From: Deinococcus depolymerans
Lineage (GTDB): Bacteria; Deinococcota; Deinococci; Deinococcales; Deinococcaceae
Reading direction: 5' to 3'
Assembly: GCF_039522025.1 (NCBI RefSeq)
Contig: NZ_BAAADB010000012.1
Location: 186,001 to 250,000, forward strand
Length of the DNA: 64,000 bases
Under the pieces are notes generated by a model. The model searched no databases. It had not been told where the DNA came from and worked only from the letters and a program-made list of their open reading frames with translations. The translations under genes and the position numbers were made by a program. Of this stretch, positions 46,385 through 58,220 are shown in pieces (position 1 is the stretch's first letter; each line of letters opens with the position of its first letter).

Positions 46385-47707
46385 ATGCATAAAGTCGCCA
46401 TCGTAGGCCGACCCAACGTCGGCAAATCCAGCCTGTTCAACCGCCTCATCGGCCGCCGTGAGGCCGTCGTGGCCGACCTTCCCGGCGTCACCCGCGACGC
46501 CAAGGAAGGCCTGATGCTGCACCAGAACCACCGCATCACCCTGATCGACACCGGCGGCCTCTGGAGCGGCGACGAGTGGGAAGACGCCATCCGCCAGAAA
46601 GCCGAGTGGGCCATGGAAGGCGCGCAGGCCGTCATCTTCGTCCTCGACCCCCGCGAGGGCCTCAGTGCCGCCGACTACGAGGTCACCGACTGGCTGCGCC
46701 GCCTCGGCAAACCCGTCATCATCGCCGCGAACAAGATCGACAGCCCCAAGCACGAGGTCTACATGGCCGAACTGTGGGGCCTGGGCTTCGGGGAACCCGT
46801 CGCCATCAGCGCCGAACACGCCCGCGGGCTCGACGACCTGCTCGACCGCGTCATGGAGCACCTGCCCGAGGACACCGAGGACGTCCCGGAAATCGCGCCC
46901 ATCCGCATCTCCCTGATCGGCCGCCCGAACGTCGGCAAGAGCAGCCTGCTGAACGCCATCACCCAGACCGACCGCGCCATCGTCGCCGATATGCCCGGCA
47001 CCACCCGCGACTCCCTGGACGTCGAGTGGGACTACGGCGGTCAGCGCTTCGTGCTCGTCGACACCGCCGGCATCCGCAAGAAACCCGACACGGCCGTCGA
47101 GGACTACGCCATCCAGCGTTCGCAGGCCGCCATCGGCCGCAGCGACCTGATCTGGCTGGTCGTGAACGCCGGCGACCTCGGCGACCACGAACTGAAACTC
47201 GCGAACCTCGCGTACGACAGCGGCAAACCCGTGATCGTCATCGTGAACAAGTGGGACCTCGTGCCCGACTCGGACCTCAAGGCCACCGAGAAGGAACTCA
47301 ACCAGAAGCTCCACCACATCAGCTACGCGCCCCGCGTGTACACCAGCGCCATCAACGAGTACGGCATTCACGAGATGCTGGCCGAGGCCATGAAGCTCCA
47401 CGAGAAATGGCAGAGCCGCATTCCCACCAGCGAACTGAACCGCTGGCTGGGCGTCTGGCAGATGCGCCAGAGCGTCCCGAACTTCCACGGCAAGAAACTC
47501 AAGATGTACTTCATGACCCAGGTGGAAACCGCGCCCCCGACGTTCGCGATCTTCTGCAACCGCGCCGACTTCGTCACCCGCGCCTACGAGGGCTTCCTGC
47601 AGAACCGCATCCGCGAGGACCTGCAACTCGCCGGGATTCCCGTGCGCCTCAAGTGGAACGAGAAAGGCCCGTACAAACGCGGCAAGAACGCCGAGAACGA
47701 CGATTGA
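46385..47707 (+). CDS. der: Ribosome-assembly GTPase Der (EngA)
   Basis: 440 residues with two tandem GTPase domains and a C-terminal KH-like domain. G1 motifs are GRPNVGKS at residues 8-15 and again at about 178-185; G3 motifs DTGG and DTAG; G4 motifs NKID and NKWD. Acts in 50S subunit maturation. ATG 46385 is supported by AAGGAG 7-8 nt upstream; upstream in-frame codons do not belong to the family. The TGA stop (47705-47707) abuts repeat remnant F. Confidence 0.95.
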   Translation: MHKVAIVGRPNVGKSSLFNRLIGRREAVVADLPGVTRDAKEGLMLHQNHRITLIDTGGLWSGDEWEDAIRQKAEWAMEGAQAVIFVLDPREGLSAADYEVTDWLRRLGKPVIIAANKIDSPKHEVYMAELWGLGFGEPVAISAEHARGLDDLLDRVMEHLPEDTEDVPEIAPIRISLIGRPNVGKSSLLNAITQTDRAIVADMPGTTRDSLDVEWDYGGQRFVLVDTAGIRKKPDTAVEDYAIQRSQAAIGRSDLIWLVVNAGDLGDHELKLANLAYDSGKPVIVIVNKWDLVPDSDLKATEKELNQKLHHISYAPRVYTSAINEYGIHEMLAEAMKLHEKWQSRIPTSELNRWLGVWQMRQSVPNFHGKKLKMYFMTQVETAPPTFAIFCNRADFVTRAYEGFLQNRIREDLQLAGIPVRLKWNEKGPYKRGKNAENDD

Positions 47708-47771
47708 CCCGAGCGAGGCGAGAGGAAGAAAAACGGGTTCCGGGTTGTCAGCGAAACAGACGGAATCCGCA
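47706..47771 (-). mobile_element. MITE-like TACGGA repeat, truncated copy F
   Basis: About 66 bp matching the terminal and central part of copies A and E (GAGCGAGGCGAG, GTTGTCAGCGAAACAGACGG), ending TCCGCA before TGA at 47772-47774. The stem-loop end is missing, so this is a decayed copy. It lies directly after the der stop codon. Confidence 0.75.
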
Positions 47772-47863
47772 TGAGTTTCATCACCTGCTCCCGCTCCGGC
47801 GGGAGTTGTTCATGACCCGTCAGCCGTTCACGGCGCGGCCCCCTGTCACGCCGCTGCCGCCGG

Positions 47864-49630
47864 TCACGGCGCCTGTCCCGTGAAGTACTTTCGGGCCAGG
47901 GCCACGGCGTCCAGGCCGACCTGATGCCCGATGCGCCGCCCGGCGAGGTCGTCGGGTTCGATGTGAATCCCGCCCCAGATGCAGGACTGCCCGGCCTGAT
48001 CGGCGGCGTCGAAGTACGTGGCCCACTGCAGGCGCACGGGCACGGTGTTGCTGGTCCGGTCGATCAGCAGCGCGCCGGGCTGGACGGTGACCTCGTGCAG
48101 GCCGCCGGGGAAGAAGGCGCTGCCGGTCAGGTCGGTCAGGACCTCGGCGGCCGCGCGGCTGAACGTGGAGTGACCGGACACGAAGCCGGGGAAGGCCGGG
48201 CTGACGAAACTGGCCGCCTGGTACGGCACCCAGCGCAGCGGATCGATCCACTGGACGCCGGCGGCGGCACTCCAGCCGCGCACCATGGCCTTCCCGCCGC
48301 GTTCCTCCAGGACGTTCACCTCGTCCTGAATGCCGCGCATGCCCTGCGTGGCGACGAAGCGGACGAGAGAGATGGGGCGGGCGGTGTCGGTCTGGCGTTT
48401 GACGTCCCACGCGGCGATGGCGGCGTCGTGCAGCGCGCCGTTCAGGGCGAGGTACATCTTCAGGTCCCATTCCAGGCGGCCCAGTTCGGGGCCGCGTCCG
48501 CCCAGGCGGCGCTGGAAGGTGGGGGCGTCGGCGGCGGCGTTCGCCAGGACGTTCCAGTGGCCGGGGGGCGTCTCGGCGCGCGGGCCGTCCGCCCAGTACT
48601 CCGCGATGACCCGGCCGTAATCGGCGAGCCGCACCACGTTCGGCGGGTAGGGGAGGCCGGTGGCGGGGTTCAGGGGGTGTCCGGCGCCGTCGTTGCGGCC
48701 CGGCGTGTTGTTGCCCAGCGCGGCCGGGGAGATGTCGGTCGTGGTGTCCACGCGGTCGTCCAGTTGACTCTGGCGGCGCAGCAGGTCCGGAATCCAGCGG
48801 GCGCGCATCTGCGGGTCGTTCAGGCTGGGGGCGGGGCCGGGGTCGTGGTAATGGCGGCCCCGGCGGGTCATGGCGAAGGGTTTCACGGCGCCCCAGTGGG
48901 CGCCCATGTAGGGTTGCGGGCCGCTCTGCGGAATGCCGTTCTGCGTGAACGGCTGGGCCAGCAGCAGGCGCTGCCAGCGGTCCGGGTCGTTCAGGGTGAC
49001 GCCGGGCTGTTCGGGGCGCAGGGGTTCGTTGCCGAAGCGGTAGCCGCTGGTGTCGGCGTACCCGCCGCGTTCGTTGGAGCCGTCGTCGCGGTTCAGGTCC
49101 AGGATCGCCTGCCCGGTGCGGTTGCCGGTCGCGCTGGCCCGGTCGCCCTGCGTGCCGGTGTCGGCGGGGTCCAGGCCCAGGTGCCGCAGGCGGTCGTCGA
49201 AGCACGCGCCGAGCGCCGGGACGGTCGCGGTGAAGCGGGCGCTCAGGACCCGGTGCGCGGCGCGGTTCACGGCCTCCTCGACCTGGGCGGGCGTGCCGCC
49301 GCGCTGCTCGTTCACGAACACGCCCTGCGCGACCGGGTCGAAGGCGGCCCAGGTGTCGTACATGGCGGCCGACAGGTGGAACAGGGTGCGGGCGTGCACC
49401 GTGGGTTGCGGCAGGACGTTGCGGATGGCGTTCAGGGCCAGTTCGTTCCACACGCGCGCCGCCGAGTGGCCCGGCGCCTCGATGGCCGCCCACGCCTGCG
49501 TGCTCAGGGGGCAGCTGACGGGCTGGGTGGGTGGGGGCGGTCGGGGGCAGCTGGTCAGCCCGGCGCACAGCGCGGCGCCGAGCAGCAGCAGGCGGCGCCG
49601 GGCAGGCGTGCAGATTAAGGAGGCCTTCAT
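47864..49630 (-). CDS. Vanadium-haloperoxidase-like (PAP2 superfamily) lipoprotein
   Basis: 588 residues. Signal peptide with lipobox LTSC (Cys at about residue 28). The C-terminal third matches the acid phosphatase/vanadium haloperoxidase core: KRQTDTARPISLVRF (Lys/Arg), FPGFVSGHSTFSRAAAEVL (Ser-Gly-His) and CIWGGIHIEPDDLAGRRIGHQV (His, Arg). The N-terminal region includes LFHLSAAMYDTWAAFDP, as in bacterial family members. Activity (peroxidase or phosphatase) cannot be decided. TACACT (49639-49644) lies 8 nt before the ATG. Confidence 0.85.
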   Translation of the reverse strand: MKASLICTPARRRLLLLGAALCAGLTSCPRPPPPTQPVSCPLSTQAWAAIEAPGHSAARVWNELALNAIRNVLPQPTVHARTLFHLSAAMYDTWAAFDPVAQGVFVNEQRGGTPAQVEEAVNRAAHRVLSARFTATVPALGACFDDRLRHLGLDPADTGTQGDRASATGNRTGQAILDLNRDDGSNERGGYADTSGYRFGNEPLRPEQPGVTLNDPDRWQRLLLAQPFTQNGIPQSGPQPYMGAHWGAVKPFAMTRRGRHYHDPGPAPSLNDPQMRARWIPDLLRRQSQLDDRVDTTTDISPAALGNNTPGRNDGAGHPLNPATGLPYPPNVVRLADYGRVIAEYWADGPRAETPPGHWNVLANAAADAPTFQRRLGGRGPELGRLEWDLKMYLALNGALHDAAIAAWDVKRQTDTARPISLVRFVATQGMRGIQDEVNVLEERGGKAMVRGWSAAAGVQWIDPLRWVPYQAASFVSPAFPGFVSGHSTFSRAAAEVLTDLTGSAFFPGGLHEVTVQPGALLIDRTSNTVPVRLQWATYFDAADQAGQSCIWGGIHIEPDDLAGRRIGHQVGLDAVALARKYFTGQAP

Positions 49631-49705
49631 CTGGTGTCAGTGTAGGCGGATTCCCGGTCAGTTGCGGCGCGGATCACGCTGCGGGCGCCCCGCGTGGAGC
49701 GCTCG

Positions 49706-49859
49706 TACGGATTCCGTTTGTTTCGCCAACAATCCGGAACTTCACCGGGTCGTCAACTCCACGTCCGGAACCCGTTTCTCTCCTACTCTGCGGAGCAGCT
49801 CTCCGAGTCGCATCCGCTCGGATTGAATGGCTTTATAAGCCCTTCAATCGGAGTCCGTA
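49706..49859 (+). mobile_element. MITE-like TACGGA repeat, copy D (long subfamily)
   Basis: 154 bp with termini TACGGA. The left flank is TCG (49703-49705) and the right flank TCA (49860-49862), the latter being the TGA stop of the minus-strand PKD-protein gene. The stem-loop GATTGAA/TTCAATC lies near the right end. The left duplication is imperfect (one mismatch). Confidence 0.85.
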
Positions 49860-51689
49860 TCAGGGCCGGTAGGTCTTGATCAGCCCGCCGAAGCCGCTGA
49901 GGGTCCGCGCGCGGTAGAACACCAGGCTGACCGGCAGGTTGCTGCCGCTGCTGGGCACGAAGTCGATGTTCAGCCGGTCGCTCTGCGGGCGCCACAGCAG
50001 GACCGGCTCGTCGGGTTTCAGGGCGTTGCCGGTGCGGGGCAGCTTGATGGTCTGGGTGATCGGGCCGTCCTGGATGTTCATGGCGCCGCGGTAGAGGCCG
50101 CCGCGCGGGCTGAGGGCGACGGCGGTGCCGGCCGCACCGTTGACCTCCAGGTCGTACAGCACGCCGTAGTTGCCGCTCAGGCGGACGCCCTGGCCGGTCA
50201 GGACGTCCGTGCCGGTCAGGGCCGGATCCACCCGCCCGTCCCCGATCACGATGCGGGCCGGCAGGGCGCCCAGGTTCACGCGCAGGGACCGCACCGCTCC
50301 GGGGAAGGTGCCGCGCACGTGCTTGCCGTCCGGGCGCAGGTACGGCAGCTGCTGCATGACCTGCGCGGTGGGTGGCAGGGCGTCCTCGAGCATCAGGAAG
50401 GTCAGTTCCACCCGCCCCGAAGTGATCAGGTCCTGCATGACGTTCACGCCGCTCCCGGCGCCCAGGGTGGGGCTGGCGTACACGGCGGCCGTCTGGCCGG
50501 GCAGCAGGTTCAGGACCGTGCCGCCCCCCGACGCGAAGTACTCCAGCAGCGTCACCTGCCCCAGGATGCCCTCGATGCGGGTGGGGGCCGTCTCGCCCAG
50601 GCGTTCGCTGCGCACCTCGACGGGCCGGCTCTCGAGGTTGCGGGCCATGACGTACAGCCGCGCGGGGCGGCCCAGGCCGTTCAGGTGGTAGGCCAGCAGG
50701 CGCGCGCGGCCCGCGAGGCTGTCCTGGTACAGCACGCCGCTCTGTGCGGGCACCTCGGGGCTGTCACTGAACAGCAGCGGGTAGCTGGGCGACTCGGTGG
50801 TGGTGGGCGTGGCGGACGGGTAGGACAGGATCTGCGGGTCCGGGAAGGAATCGCCGGGCTGGCCGTACTTCAGCGCGTACGTGAGGGGAGTGTCGACGGG
50901 CGTGCCCTCCACGCGGATGGAACGCGTGAACGGCTGGCTCTGCAGCCCGCGGGCGTTCGTGACGGTCAGGCTGATGGTGTACGTGCCGGGCTGGAAGTAC
51001 GCGTCCTGCCGGCCGGTCCAGCGGCGGGCGGTGATGTCCGCGCCGTCCGGGTCGAAGGGGTACTCGGTGTACACGACCCGTTCGCCCGGCGCGTACACGG
51101 TCTTGTCGGTGCTGAAGCGCGCCTGCGGGATCAGCGGGTTGCCGCCGTCACGCAGCGCCGTGAGGGTGAAGGTGCGCCCGTCGTCGCTGCTCAGGTTGGC
51201 GTTCAGGGCGTCGGCCAGGGTGCGGGCGCTCACGTACAGCACCCCGCCGAGCGTGGTGACCGTCCCGGCAGGCTGCGTCTGACCGTTCAGGGCGGCGCTG
51301 TTCTGGCGGGTGTCGACGCTCAACCGCGCGAGTTGCACCTGCCCGGCCGTGCCCAGCAGCGGCTGTCCCAGCAGCGCCGCCGTCTCGCGCAGCGGCAGCA
51401 GCGTGCGGCCGCCCACGACCCTGGGGGCCGCCAGCAGCGCGGCCGGCTCGCCGTTCACGAAGGTGGCGGTCTGGTCCACCGTGAAGGTCAGCTGCACCGA
51501 CCCGAGCGTGGGCTGCGCGGCCAGCACGGTTCCCGACGCGGCCGCCGCGAGGGCGACCGTGAGAACGCCGCCCTGCGTGGGCGGCGCCAGCAGGGCCAGC
51601 AGCGTCAGCAGCCGCGTTCGTCCGGGGCGACGCGGGCGGCCCGGAGCGGGCGGCGCGGAAGGGCAGGAGGGGGAACGCAGAAACCGCAT
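49860..51689 (-). CDS. Exported protein with copper-amine-oxidase-N-like and PKD-like domains
   Basis: 609 residues. A Pro/Arg-rich signal region (about 1-57) is followed by a copper-amine-oxidase N-terminal-like domain (about 60-170; [31 protein letters not shown]), a PKD-like domain (about 185-265; [31 protein letters not shown]) and a beta-rich C-terminal part. Envelope or cell-surface role likely. ATG 51689 is chosen because CATACT (51696-51701) lies 6 nt upstream; longer upstream reading frames are antisense to ftsH. The stop is supplied by the duplication at repeat copy D. Confidence 0.78.
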   Translation of the reverse strand: MRFLRSPSCPSAPPAPGRPRRPGRTRLLTLLALLAPPTQGGVLTVALAAAASGTVLAAQPTLGSVQLTFTVDQTATFVNGEPAALLAAPRVVGGRTLLPLRETAALLGQPLLGTAGQVQLARLSVDTRQNSAALNGQTQPAGTVTTLGGVLYVSARTLADALNANLSSDDGRTFTLTALRDGGNPLIPQARFSTDKTVYAPGERVVYTEYPFDPDGADITARRWTGRQDAYFQPGTYTISLTVTNARGLQSQPFTRSIRVEGTPVDTPLTYALKYGQPGDSFPDPQILSYPSATPTTTESPSYPLLFSDSPEVPAQSGVLYQDSLAGRARLLAYHLNGLGRPARLYVMARNLESRPVEVRSERLGETAPTRIEGILGQVTLLEYFASGGGTVLNLLPGQTAAVYASPTLGAGSGVNVMQDLITSGRVELTFLMLEDALPPTAQVMQQLPYLRPDGKHVRGTFPGAVRSLRVNLGALPARIVIGDGRVDPALTGTDVLTGQGVRLSGNYGVLYDLEVNGAAGTAVALSPRGGLYRGAMNIQDGPITQTIKLPRTGNALKPDEPVLLWRPQSDRLNIDFVPSSGSNLPVSLVFYRARTLSGFGGLIKTYRP

Positions 51690-51894
51690 CCGCCGAGTAT
51701 GCCGCCTGGGCCTGACCGGTGTCTGTACCGCGCGGCCCGCGGGACGCTGCCTGACCGTACCGTTAAGGAGACAGGGGGCGCGGTCGGCGGCCGTCCGGGC
51801 TGGGGGGGAGAGGGGGGGGCGGCCCCCCGGCGGGCGCGGGGAACTGGGGGGCGCGCTTTCAGTTCTGCTGCGGCGCAGCGGCATACACTGAACC

Positions 51895-51947
51895 ATGACC
51901 GGGGTCAACGCTGGAGTGGACGCAGGGCAGGGAGCGGAGGGCCGCCC

Positions 51948-51951
<4 letters not shown>
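51895..51951 (+). CDS. 18-residue leaderless leader peptide overlapping ftsH start
   Basis: ATG at 51895 lies 5 nt after a TACACT -10 box (51884-51889). The reading frame [18 protein letters not shown] ends with a TGA (51949-51951) that overlaps the GTG of ftsH (GTGA). The position of the start relative to the promoter and the 4-nt overlap suggest that translation of this peptide feeds translation of ftsH. Expression is not shown. Confidence 0.55.
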
Positions 51952-53813
<1,862 letters not shown>

Positions 53814-53827
53814 GCGGATGGCAGAAA

Positions 53828-53880
53828 GCAGATGGCAGATGGCGAATTCCTGCCTCTGCCATCTGCCTTGAGCCATCTGC
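53828..53880. terminator. Doubled hairpin between ftsH and frnE
   Basis: GCAGATGGCAGATGGC (53828-53843) faces two copies of GCCATCTGC (53858-53866, 53872-53880). Located between convergent genes, it can form alternative stems and probably ends both transcripts. Confidence 0.55.
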
Positions 53881-53901
53881 TGGCTGCTGGCTGCCCGTGG
53901 G

Positions 53902-54654
53902 TCAGTTCTGTCCGGGTACGGCGCACTGGCCGTCCTCGCAGCCGTCGGCGGGGGTGTCCGCGCCGATCATCTGAAGGGGGGCGGGGTGGGTCTCCTGCCA
54001 GACCTGCGTGAGGGCGGCCAGCAGCGTCTGGGGGTCCTGCGCGCCGTTGACGCCGTACTTGCCGCCCAGCACGAAGAACGGCACGCCGCTGATGCCCAGC
54101 GCCTGCGCCTGCGCCTCGTCCTGGCGGACGGCCTGCGCGTGGCGGCCGTCGAGCAGGGCGGCGCGCACTTCGGTGCCGTCCAGGCCGACCTCGCCGGCCA
54201 GGCGGACCAGGGTGTCGGGATCGCTGACGAGTGCGCCCTCGCTCATGTAGGCGCGCAGCAGACGTTCCTTCATGGCGTCCTGGCGGCCGTGCGCGGCGGC
54301 GTGGTGGATCAGCTGGTGGGCCAGGAAGGTGTTGCCCAGGCGGGCGCGTTCGAAGTGGTACTCGAGGCCCTCGTCGGCGGCGACGCGGGTCATGTGGTCC
54401 ATCATGCCCTGCGCCTCGTCGGCGCTGCGGCCGTACTTGCGGGCCAGGGCGTCACGCATGTTCAGGGGGTGCTCGGCGGGCGTGCCGGGGTCGAGTTCGA
54501 AGGAGTGCCAGACGACCTCGACCTGATCACGCTGCGGGAACTGGGTCAGGGCGCTTTCCAGGCGGCGTTTGCCGACGTAGCACCAGGGGCAGGCGACGTC
54601 GGACCAGATGTCCACGCGGAGCTTGTCGGGGCTGGAGGGGGTGAAGGCGGTCAT
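53902..54654 (-). CDS. frnE: DsbA-family oxidoreductase, FrnE-like
   Basis: 250 residues, thioredoxin fold with helical insert. The active-site CPWC lies in [17 protein letters not shown] (about residues 21-24), the cis-Pro loop in [20 protein letters not shown] (about 190-209). A second Cys pair occurs in the C-terminal tail CEDGQC, as I recall for FrnE of D. radiodurans. No signal peptide, so cytosolic. GAGAAT (54661-54666) lies 6 nt before the ATG. D. radiodurans frnE is reported as damage-responsive; I see no RDRM here. Confidence 0.85.
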   Translation of the reverse strand: MTAFTPSSPDKLRVDIWSDVACPWCYVGKRRLESALTQFPQRDQVEVVWHSFELDPGTPAEHPLNMRDALARKYGRSADEAQGMMDHMTRVAADEGLEYHFERARLGNTFLAHQLIHHAAAHGRQDAMKERLLRAYMSEGALVSDPDTLVRLAGEVGLDGTEVRAALLDGRHAQAVRQDEAQAQALGISGVPFFVLGGKYGVNGAQDPQTLLAALTQVWQETHPAPLQMIGADTPADGCEDGQCAVPGQN

Positions 54655-54801
54655 GCCCCCATTCTCCCATGCTTTACAAAACAAAGCGGCATCTGGCGCA
54701 CAATGCCCCCCGCGCGCGTGCCACCCGCCCCCGCCCCGATCATGAACCCACGCCGGGCGCGCCCTCAGCGGGCGTCAGCCACGGCGTGCTACCACTACCC
54801 T

Positions 54802-55608
54802 ATGCCCCGTCCTCACCCACGCCCCACGCTGCTGCCCACCGCGCTGCTGCTCAGCGCACTGGCCGGCGCCCAGGCCGCCCCGCCCGACCTGGGTCAGGCC
54901 GCCACCCGCGCCGCTGCCGCCGTGAACGGCGTGCTGCGCAACTGCCCCGCCAGTTTCAGCCGCGTCGGCACGCCCGCCAAGCAGTGCGTCGGCGCGCCCG
55001 GCACCACCGAACAGGTCCGGCTGCAACTGGGCGCGGCGCTCGGCAGCGACCTGTACGGCGTGTGGCGCAGCCGCGACGAGCAGCGCAGCGTCTACAACTG
55101 GCTGCGCACCCCCGGCGGCTTCGTGTACCTGCGCCTGCAACCCGACCCGGACGGCCGCGCCCGCACGCTGGTGTACCTGGACACGCCCCCGGACCCGCTG
55201 CCCACCGCCCCCACCCCGGCCGTGACCCTGACGCCCGTCCAGCCCCCCGCCCCTCAGGCCCCCACTCCCCAGCCAGCCGCCACCCAGCCGGCTCCCCCCC
55301 CGGACGCGGCGACCCGCACCCCTCAGGCCCCCACGGCCGCGCCGCTGCCGTTCCGGCGGCCCCTGTCCCTGCAGACGCCACGCCTGAACGGCCCGGACGT
55401 GCTGGCCGTACAGAACCGCCTGATTCACCTGATGCGCCCGGTGCGTACGGGACACGGGGACGGCTGGTTCGGGCCGGTCACGGCCGCCACCGTGCGCGCC
55501 TTTCAGGCCGGCAACCGGCTGCCCGTGACCGGCCGGGTGGACCGCGCCACCTGGGAGCGGCTGTTCGCGGCGGACGCCGCGACCTTCACGCCGCCGCCCG
55601 CCCCGTGA
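54802..55608 (+). CDS. Secreted peptidoglycan-binding-domain protein
   Basis: 268 residues. A signal peptide (residues 1-25, ending AQAA) is followed by an unrecognised N-terminal domain with one Cys pair (about 45-62), a Pro/Thr/Ala-rich linker (about 130-190), and a C-terminal peptidoglycan-binding type 1 domain (about 195-260; [40 protein letters not shown] split by loops). The cell-wall amidase follows downstream after a terminator. Confidence 0.8.
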   Translation: MPRPHPRPTLLPTALLLSALAGAQAAPPDLGQAATRAAAAVNGVLRNCPASFSRVGTPAKQCVGAPGTTEQVRLQLGAALGSDLYGVWRSRDEQRSVYNWLRTPGGFVYLRLQPDPDGRARTLVYLDTPPDPLPTAPTPAVTLTPVQPPAPQAPTPQPAATQPAPPPDAATRTPQAPTAAPLPFRRPLSLQTPRLNGPDVLAVQNRLIHLMRPVRTGHGDGWFGPVTAATVRAFQAGNRLPVTGRVDRATWERLFAADAATFTPPPAP

Positions 55609-55714
55609 ACCGGCCTCTCCGGGACCGCCGGCCGGACGCGCGGCCCCGCGCGAGCGGCGCGATGCCCCCACTACATGAGACGCGCGGTCAGCGGCCACCC
55701 CGCCGGACGACCCG

Positions 55715-55761
55715 CCGGAAGGTGGTGGAAGGCGCGCCTGGACGGCCACCAGCCGGTTTTT
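55715..55761 (+). terminator. Intrinsic terminator
   Basis: CCGG-AA-GGTGG (55715-55725) pairs with CCACC-AG-CCGG (55746-55756), followed by TTTTT (55757-55761). It ends the transcript of the peptidoglycan-binding protein gene. The remaining gap to 55819 holds nothing else I can identify. Confidence 0.65.
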
Positions 55762-55819
55762 CGTTCGGATGAGGGCTGCACGTCAATTCTCACGCCCCCC
55801 AGGTACAGTACAGGTCAAC

Positions 55820-57595
55820 ATGAAGCTGCCCGTCATCATCCTTTCATCTGCTCTGCTGCTGGCAGGCGCGGGTTCAGGACTGGCCCAGACCGCAGCCACC
55901 ACCGACCCCTTCCAGCGCGGCGCGCCGGCCGCCAGCACCCCCAGCGTCAGCGTCACGGGCGCCAGCGCCGTTCCGGGCGCCCCCATCACCCTGACCGGCG
56001 TGCAGAACGCCACCTTCGGCTCCCCGCGCGCCAGCAGTCAGGGCAGCGCCACCCGCGTCGTGTTCGATCTCGCGCCCGGCGTCACCTACACCCTGACCCC
56101 CACCTTCACGGGCCTGCGCGTGGACGTGCAGGGCGCGCGGGTGCAGCCGGCCGTGACCGCCCGTCTGGGCAGCAGCGTCACCGAATACCGCGCCGGGGCC
56201 GGGCAGGCCACCCTGATCACGCCCTTCCCGCTCTCCCTGAACGACGGCTGGAAGGCCCAGGAAGCCACCCTCGCCACCGGCAGCCGGGTGCTGATCATCG
56301 ACATCGGGGCCGGCGTCACGGGCGGCGCCCCGGGCAGCCGGGTGCTGGCCAGCGCCCCGGTCAGCGCGGCCGCGCGGGCCGTCCTGAACGCCCCCACCCA
56401 GACCGCCGCCCCCGCCTCGCTGCCGCCCGGCGACACCGTCACGCGCAGCGGGCAGGTCCTGCCGCCCGCCCCGGCCCTGCCCGGCGACGACACCGCCCGC
56501 CCCAGCGACCTGAGCGGCCGGGTGCCCGGCACGCCCAGGGGCGACCTGCTGGCCCCGCCCCGGCTGGGCAAGAGTCCCGGCCAGACCCGCGTGGTCCTGG
56601 ACCTGCCGCCCGGCGCGACGTACCGCATCAGCCCCGGCCCCAGCGGCCTGAGCATCGACCTGACCGGCCTGACCGTCACCGCGCAGGGCGAGCGTGACCT
56701 GAGCCCCGAACTGCGCGAGTGGCGTTCCGAGGGCCGCGCGGGCGGCGGGACCGTCACGCTGCTGACCGCCGCGCCCACCACCGCCCGCAGCGGCTGGCGT
56801 GCCCAGCTGCTCCCGCCTTCCAGCGGCGACCTGTCCCGCCTGGCCATCGACCTGTCGCCGGCCATGGCCGACCTGACGCCCCTGTCGCCCGCGGAGCGGG
56901 CCGTGGCGGCCGTTCCGCCCGTGCTGGCCACGCGCGGAACCGCCCTCCTGGCCCTGAGTGCCAGTTACGTGAAACCGCGCGTCGTCATCGACGCCGGGCA
57001 CGGCGGCCGCGACCCCGGCGCGGTCGGTTCGGTCATCGAGAAGGAGGTCACGCTGGACGTCGCGCTGCGCGTCCGCGACCTGCTCACCCCCGCCGGCGTG
57101 GACGTCGTCCTGACCCGTGACAGCGACCGCGAACTCAACAGCAACAAGAACGCGGACCTGCAGCTGCGCGCCGCCATGGGCACCCCCGGCACGCAACTGT
57201 TCGTCAGCATTCACGTGAACGCCATGGACGCCCGCAACGCCCTGAAAGGCTACGGGGTGGAAACCTGGTGGAACCCCAACCACCCGCGCAGCAGCGCCCT
57301 GGCCGCCCTGCTGCAGGGCAGCATGGTCAGCCAGACCGGCGCGTTCAACCAGGGCCTGAAGAACAGCCAGTCGCTGAGCGTCCTGCGTAACAGCCGCGTC
57401 CCGGCCGCCCTGGTCGAGATCGGCTTCGCCAGCCACCCGGTCGACGGGCAGAACCTGAAGGACAGCAACTACCTCGACCGGGTGGCGCTGGGCATCGCCC
57501 AGGGCATCCGCGAGGCCCTGATCACGGGCGTGACCGCCGACGGGAACCGCGCCGGCCCGCCGGTCGCGGCGGCCCGCACCGCCGCCCGCCCCTGA
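55820..57595 (+). CDS. N-acetylmuramoyl-L-alanine amidase (AMIN plus Amidase_3)
   Basis: 591 residues. Signal peptide (residues 1-22). Two AMIN-like beta domains (about 50-180 and 250-370) bind the wall, and the Amidase_3 catalytic domain (about 390-575) has the zinc ligands in VIDAGHGGRDPGAVG, EKEVTLDVALRV, FVSIHVNAMD and VEIGF. It cleaves the amide between MurNAc and the stem peptide. The TGA stop (57593-57595) is the left duplication of repeat copy E. Confidence 0.92.
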   Translation: MKLPVIILSSALLLAGAGSGLAQTAATTDPFQRGAPAASTPSVSVTGASAVPGAPITLTGVQNATFGSPRASSQGSATRVVFDLAPGVTYTLTPTFTGLRVDVQGARVQPAVTARLGSSVTEYRAGAGQATLITPFPLSLNDGWKAQEATLATGSRVLIIDIGAGVTGGAPGSRVLASAPVSAAARAVLNAPTQTAAPASLPPGDTVTRSGQVLPPAPALPGDDTARPSDLSGRVPGTPRGDLLAPPRLGKSPGQTRVVLDLPPGATYRISPGPSGLSIDLTGLTVTAQGERDLSPELREWRSEGRAGGGTVTLLTAAPTTARSGWRAQLLPPSSGDLSRLAIDLSPAMADLTPLSPAERAVAAVPPVLATRGTALLALSASYVKPRVVIDAGHGGRDPGAVGSVIEKEVTLDVALRVRDLLTPAGVDVVLTRDSDRELNSNKNADLQLRAAMGTPGTQLFVSIHVNAMDARNALKGYGVETWWNPNHPRSSALAALLQGSMVSQTGAFNQGLKNSQSLSVLRNSRVPAALVEIGFASHPVDGQNLKDSNYLDRVALGIAQGIREALITGVTADGNRAGPPVAAARTAARP

Positions 57596-57729
57596 TACGG
57601 ACGCCGGTTGAAAGGGGTGCAGAACCCTTCAACCCGAGCGGAGGCGAGTGGGAGCAAAGCGGGTTCCGGTCGTGCAGGTGGCAACCCGGTGAAGTTCCGG
57701 GGTGTCAACGCCACGACCGGCAGTCCGTG
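57596..57729 (-). mobile_element. MITE-like TACGGA repeat, copy E (short subfamily)
   Basis: 134 bp, flanked by TGA at 57593-57595 (amidase stop) and TGA at 57730-57732. The stem-loop near the left end has arms GGTTGAA/TTCAACC, again a paired change relative to other copies. Same orientation and short form as copy A. Confidence 0.87.
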
Positions 57730-57774
57730 TGACCCGGCGCGCCGGGAGGTCCCGCGCGGGGCACAATGGACACC

Positions 57775-58146
57775 ATGACCGATCCTGTCCCGGCCCCCGC
57801 CTTCCGTGAGCGTGTCCTGGCCCTGGTGGCCCGTATTCCAGAGGGGCGCGTCATGACCTACGGGCAGCTGGCGCTGCTGGCCGGCACGCCCGGCGCGGCG
57901 CGGCAGGCGGGGTTCGTGATGAACTCGCTGGTGGGCAGCGCGACCGACGGAACCAGCCTGCCCTGGCACCGCGTGATCAACGCGCAGGGCCGCGTCAGCA
58001 CCCACAAGGTGGGCTTCGGTGACATGCAAGAAGCCCTGCTGCGCGCCGAGGGGGTGCCGCTGGATTCCTCGGGCCGCTGCGACCTGGCCGCGCGGCAGTG
58101 GTGGCCGCAGGAGCAGCGGGACGCGCCGCCCGAACCGCTGCTGTGA
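57775..58146 (+). CDS. Alkyltransferase-like (ATL/MGMT-type) DNA-binding protein
   Basis: 123 residues of the O6-alkylguanine-DNA alkyltransferase C-terminal fold: PEGRVMTYGQLALLAGTPGAAR, VMNSLVG and LPWHRVINAQGRVS. The active-site PCHR of MGMT is PWHR here (about residues 63-66), so it should bind alkylated guanine without transferring the group, as ATL proteins do to recruit nucleotide excision repair. CACAAT (57762-57767) lies 7 nt before ATG 57775; an ATG at 57766 is in frame. Confidence 0.92.
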   Translation: MTDPVPAPAFRERVLALVARIPEGRVMTYGQLALLAGTPGAARQAGFVMNSLVGSATDGTSLPWHRVINAQGRVSTHKVGFGDMQEALLRAEGVPLDSSGRCDLAARQWWPQEQRDAPPEPLL

Positions 58147-58220
58147 CCGGCGCCCGGCATGAAGAAATTCCCCCGGCACCCCACCCACATGTCCCGGCGG
58201 GCCAGTCGTATGCTCGGCAC

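Noticed and set aside
50319..51947. N-terminal extension of the ftsH frame
   Set aside because: The extension is antisense to the PKD-protein gene; FtsH homology and membrane segments begin at the GTG at 51948, which has a good ribosome-binding site.
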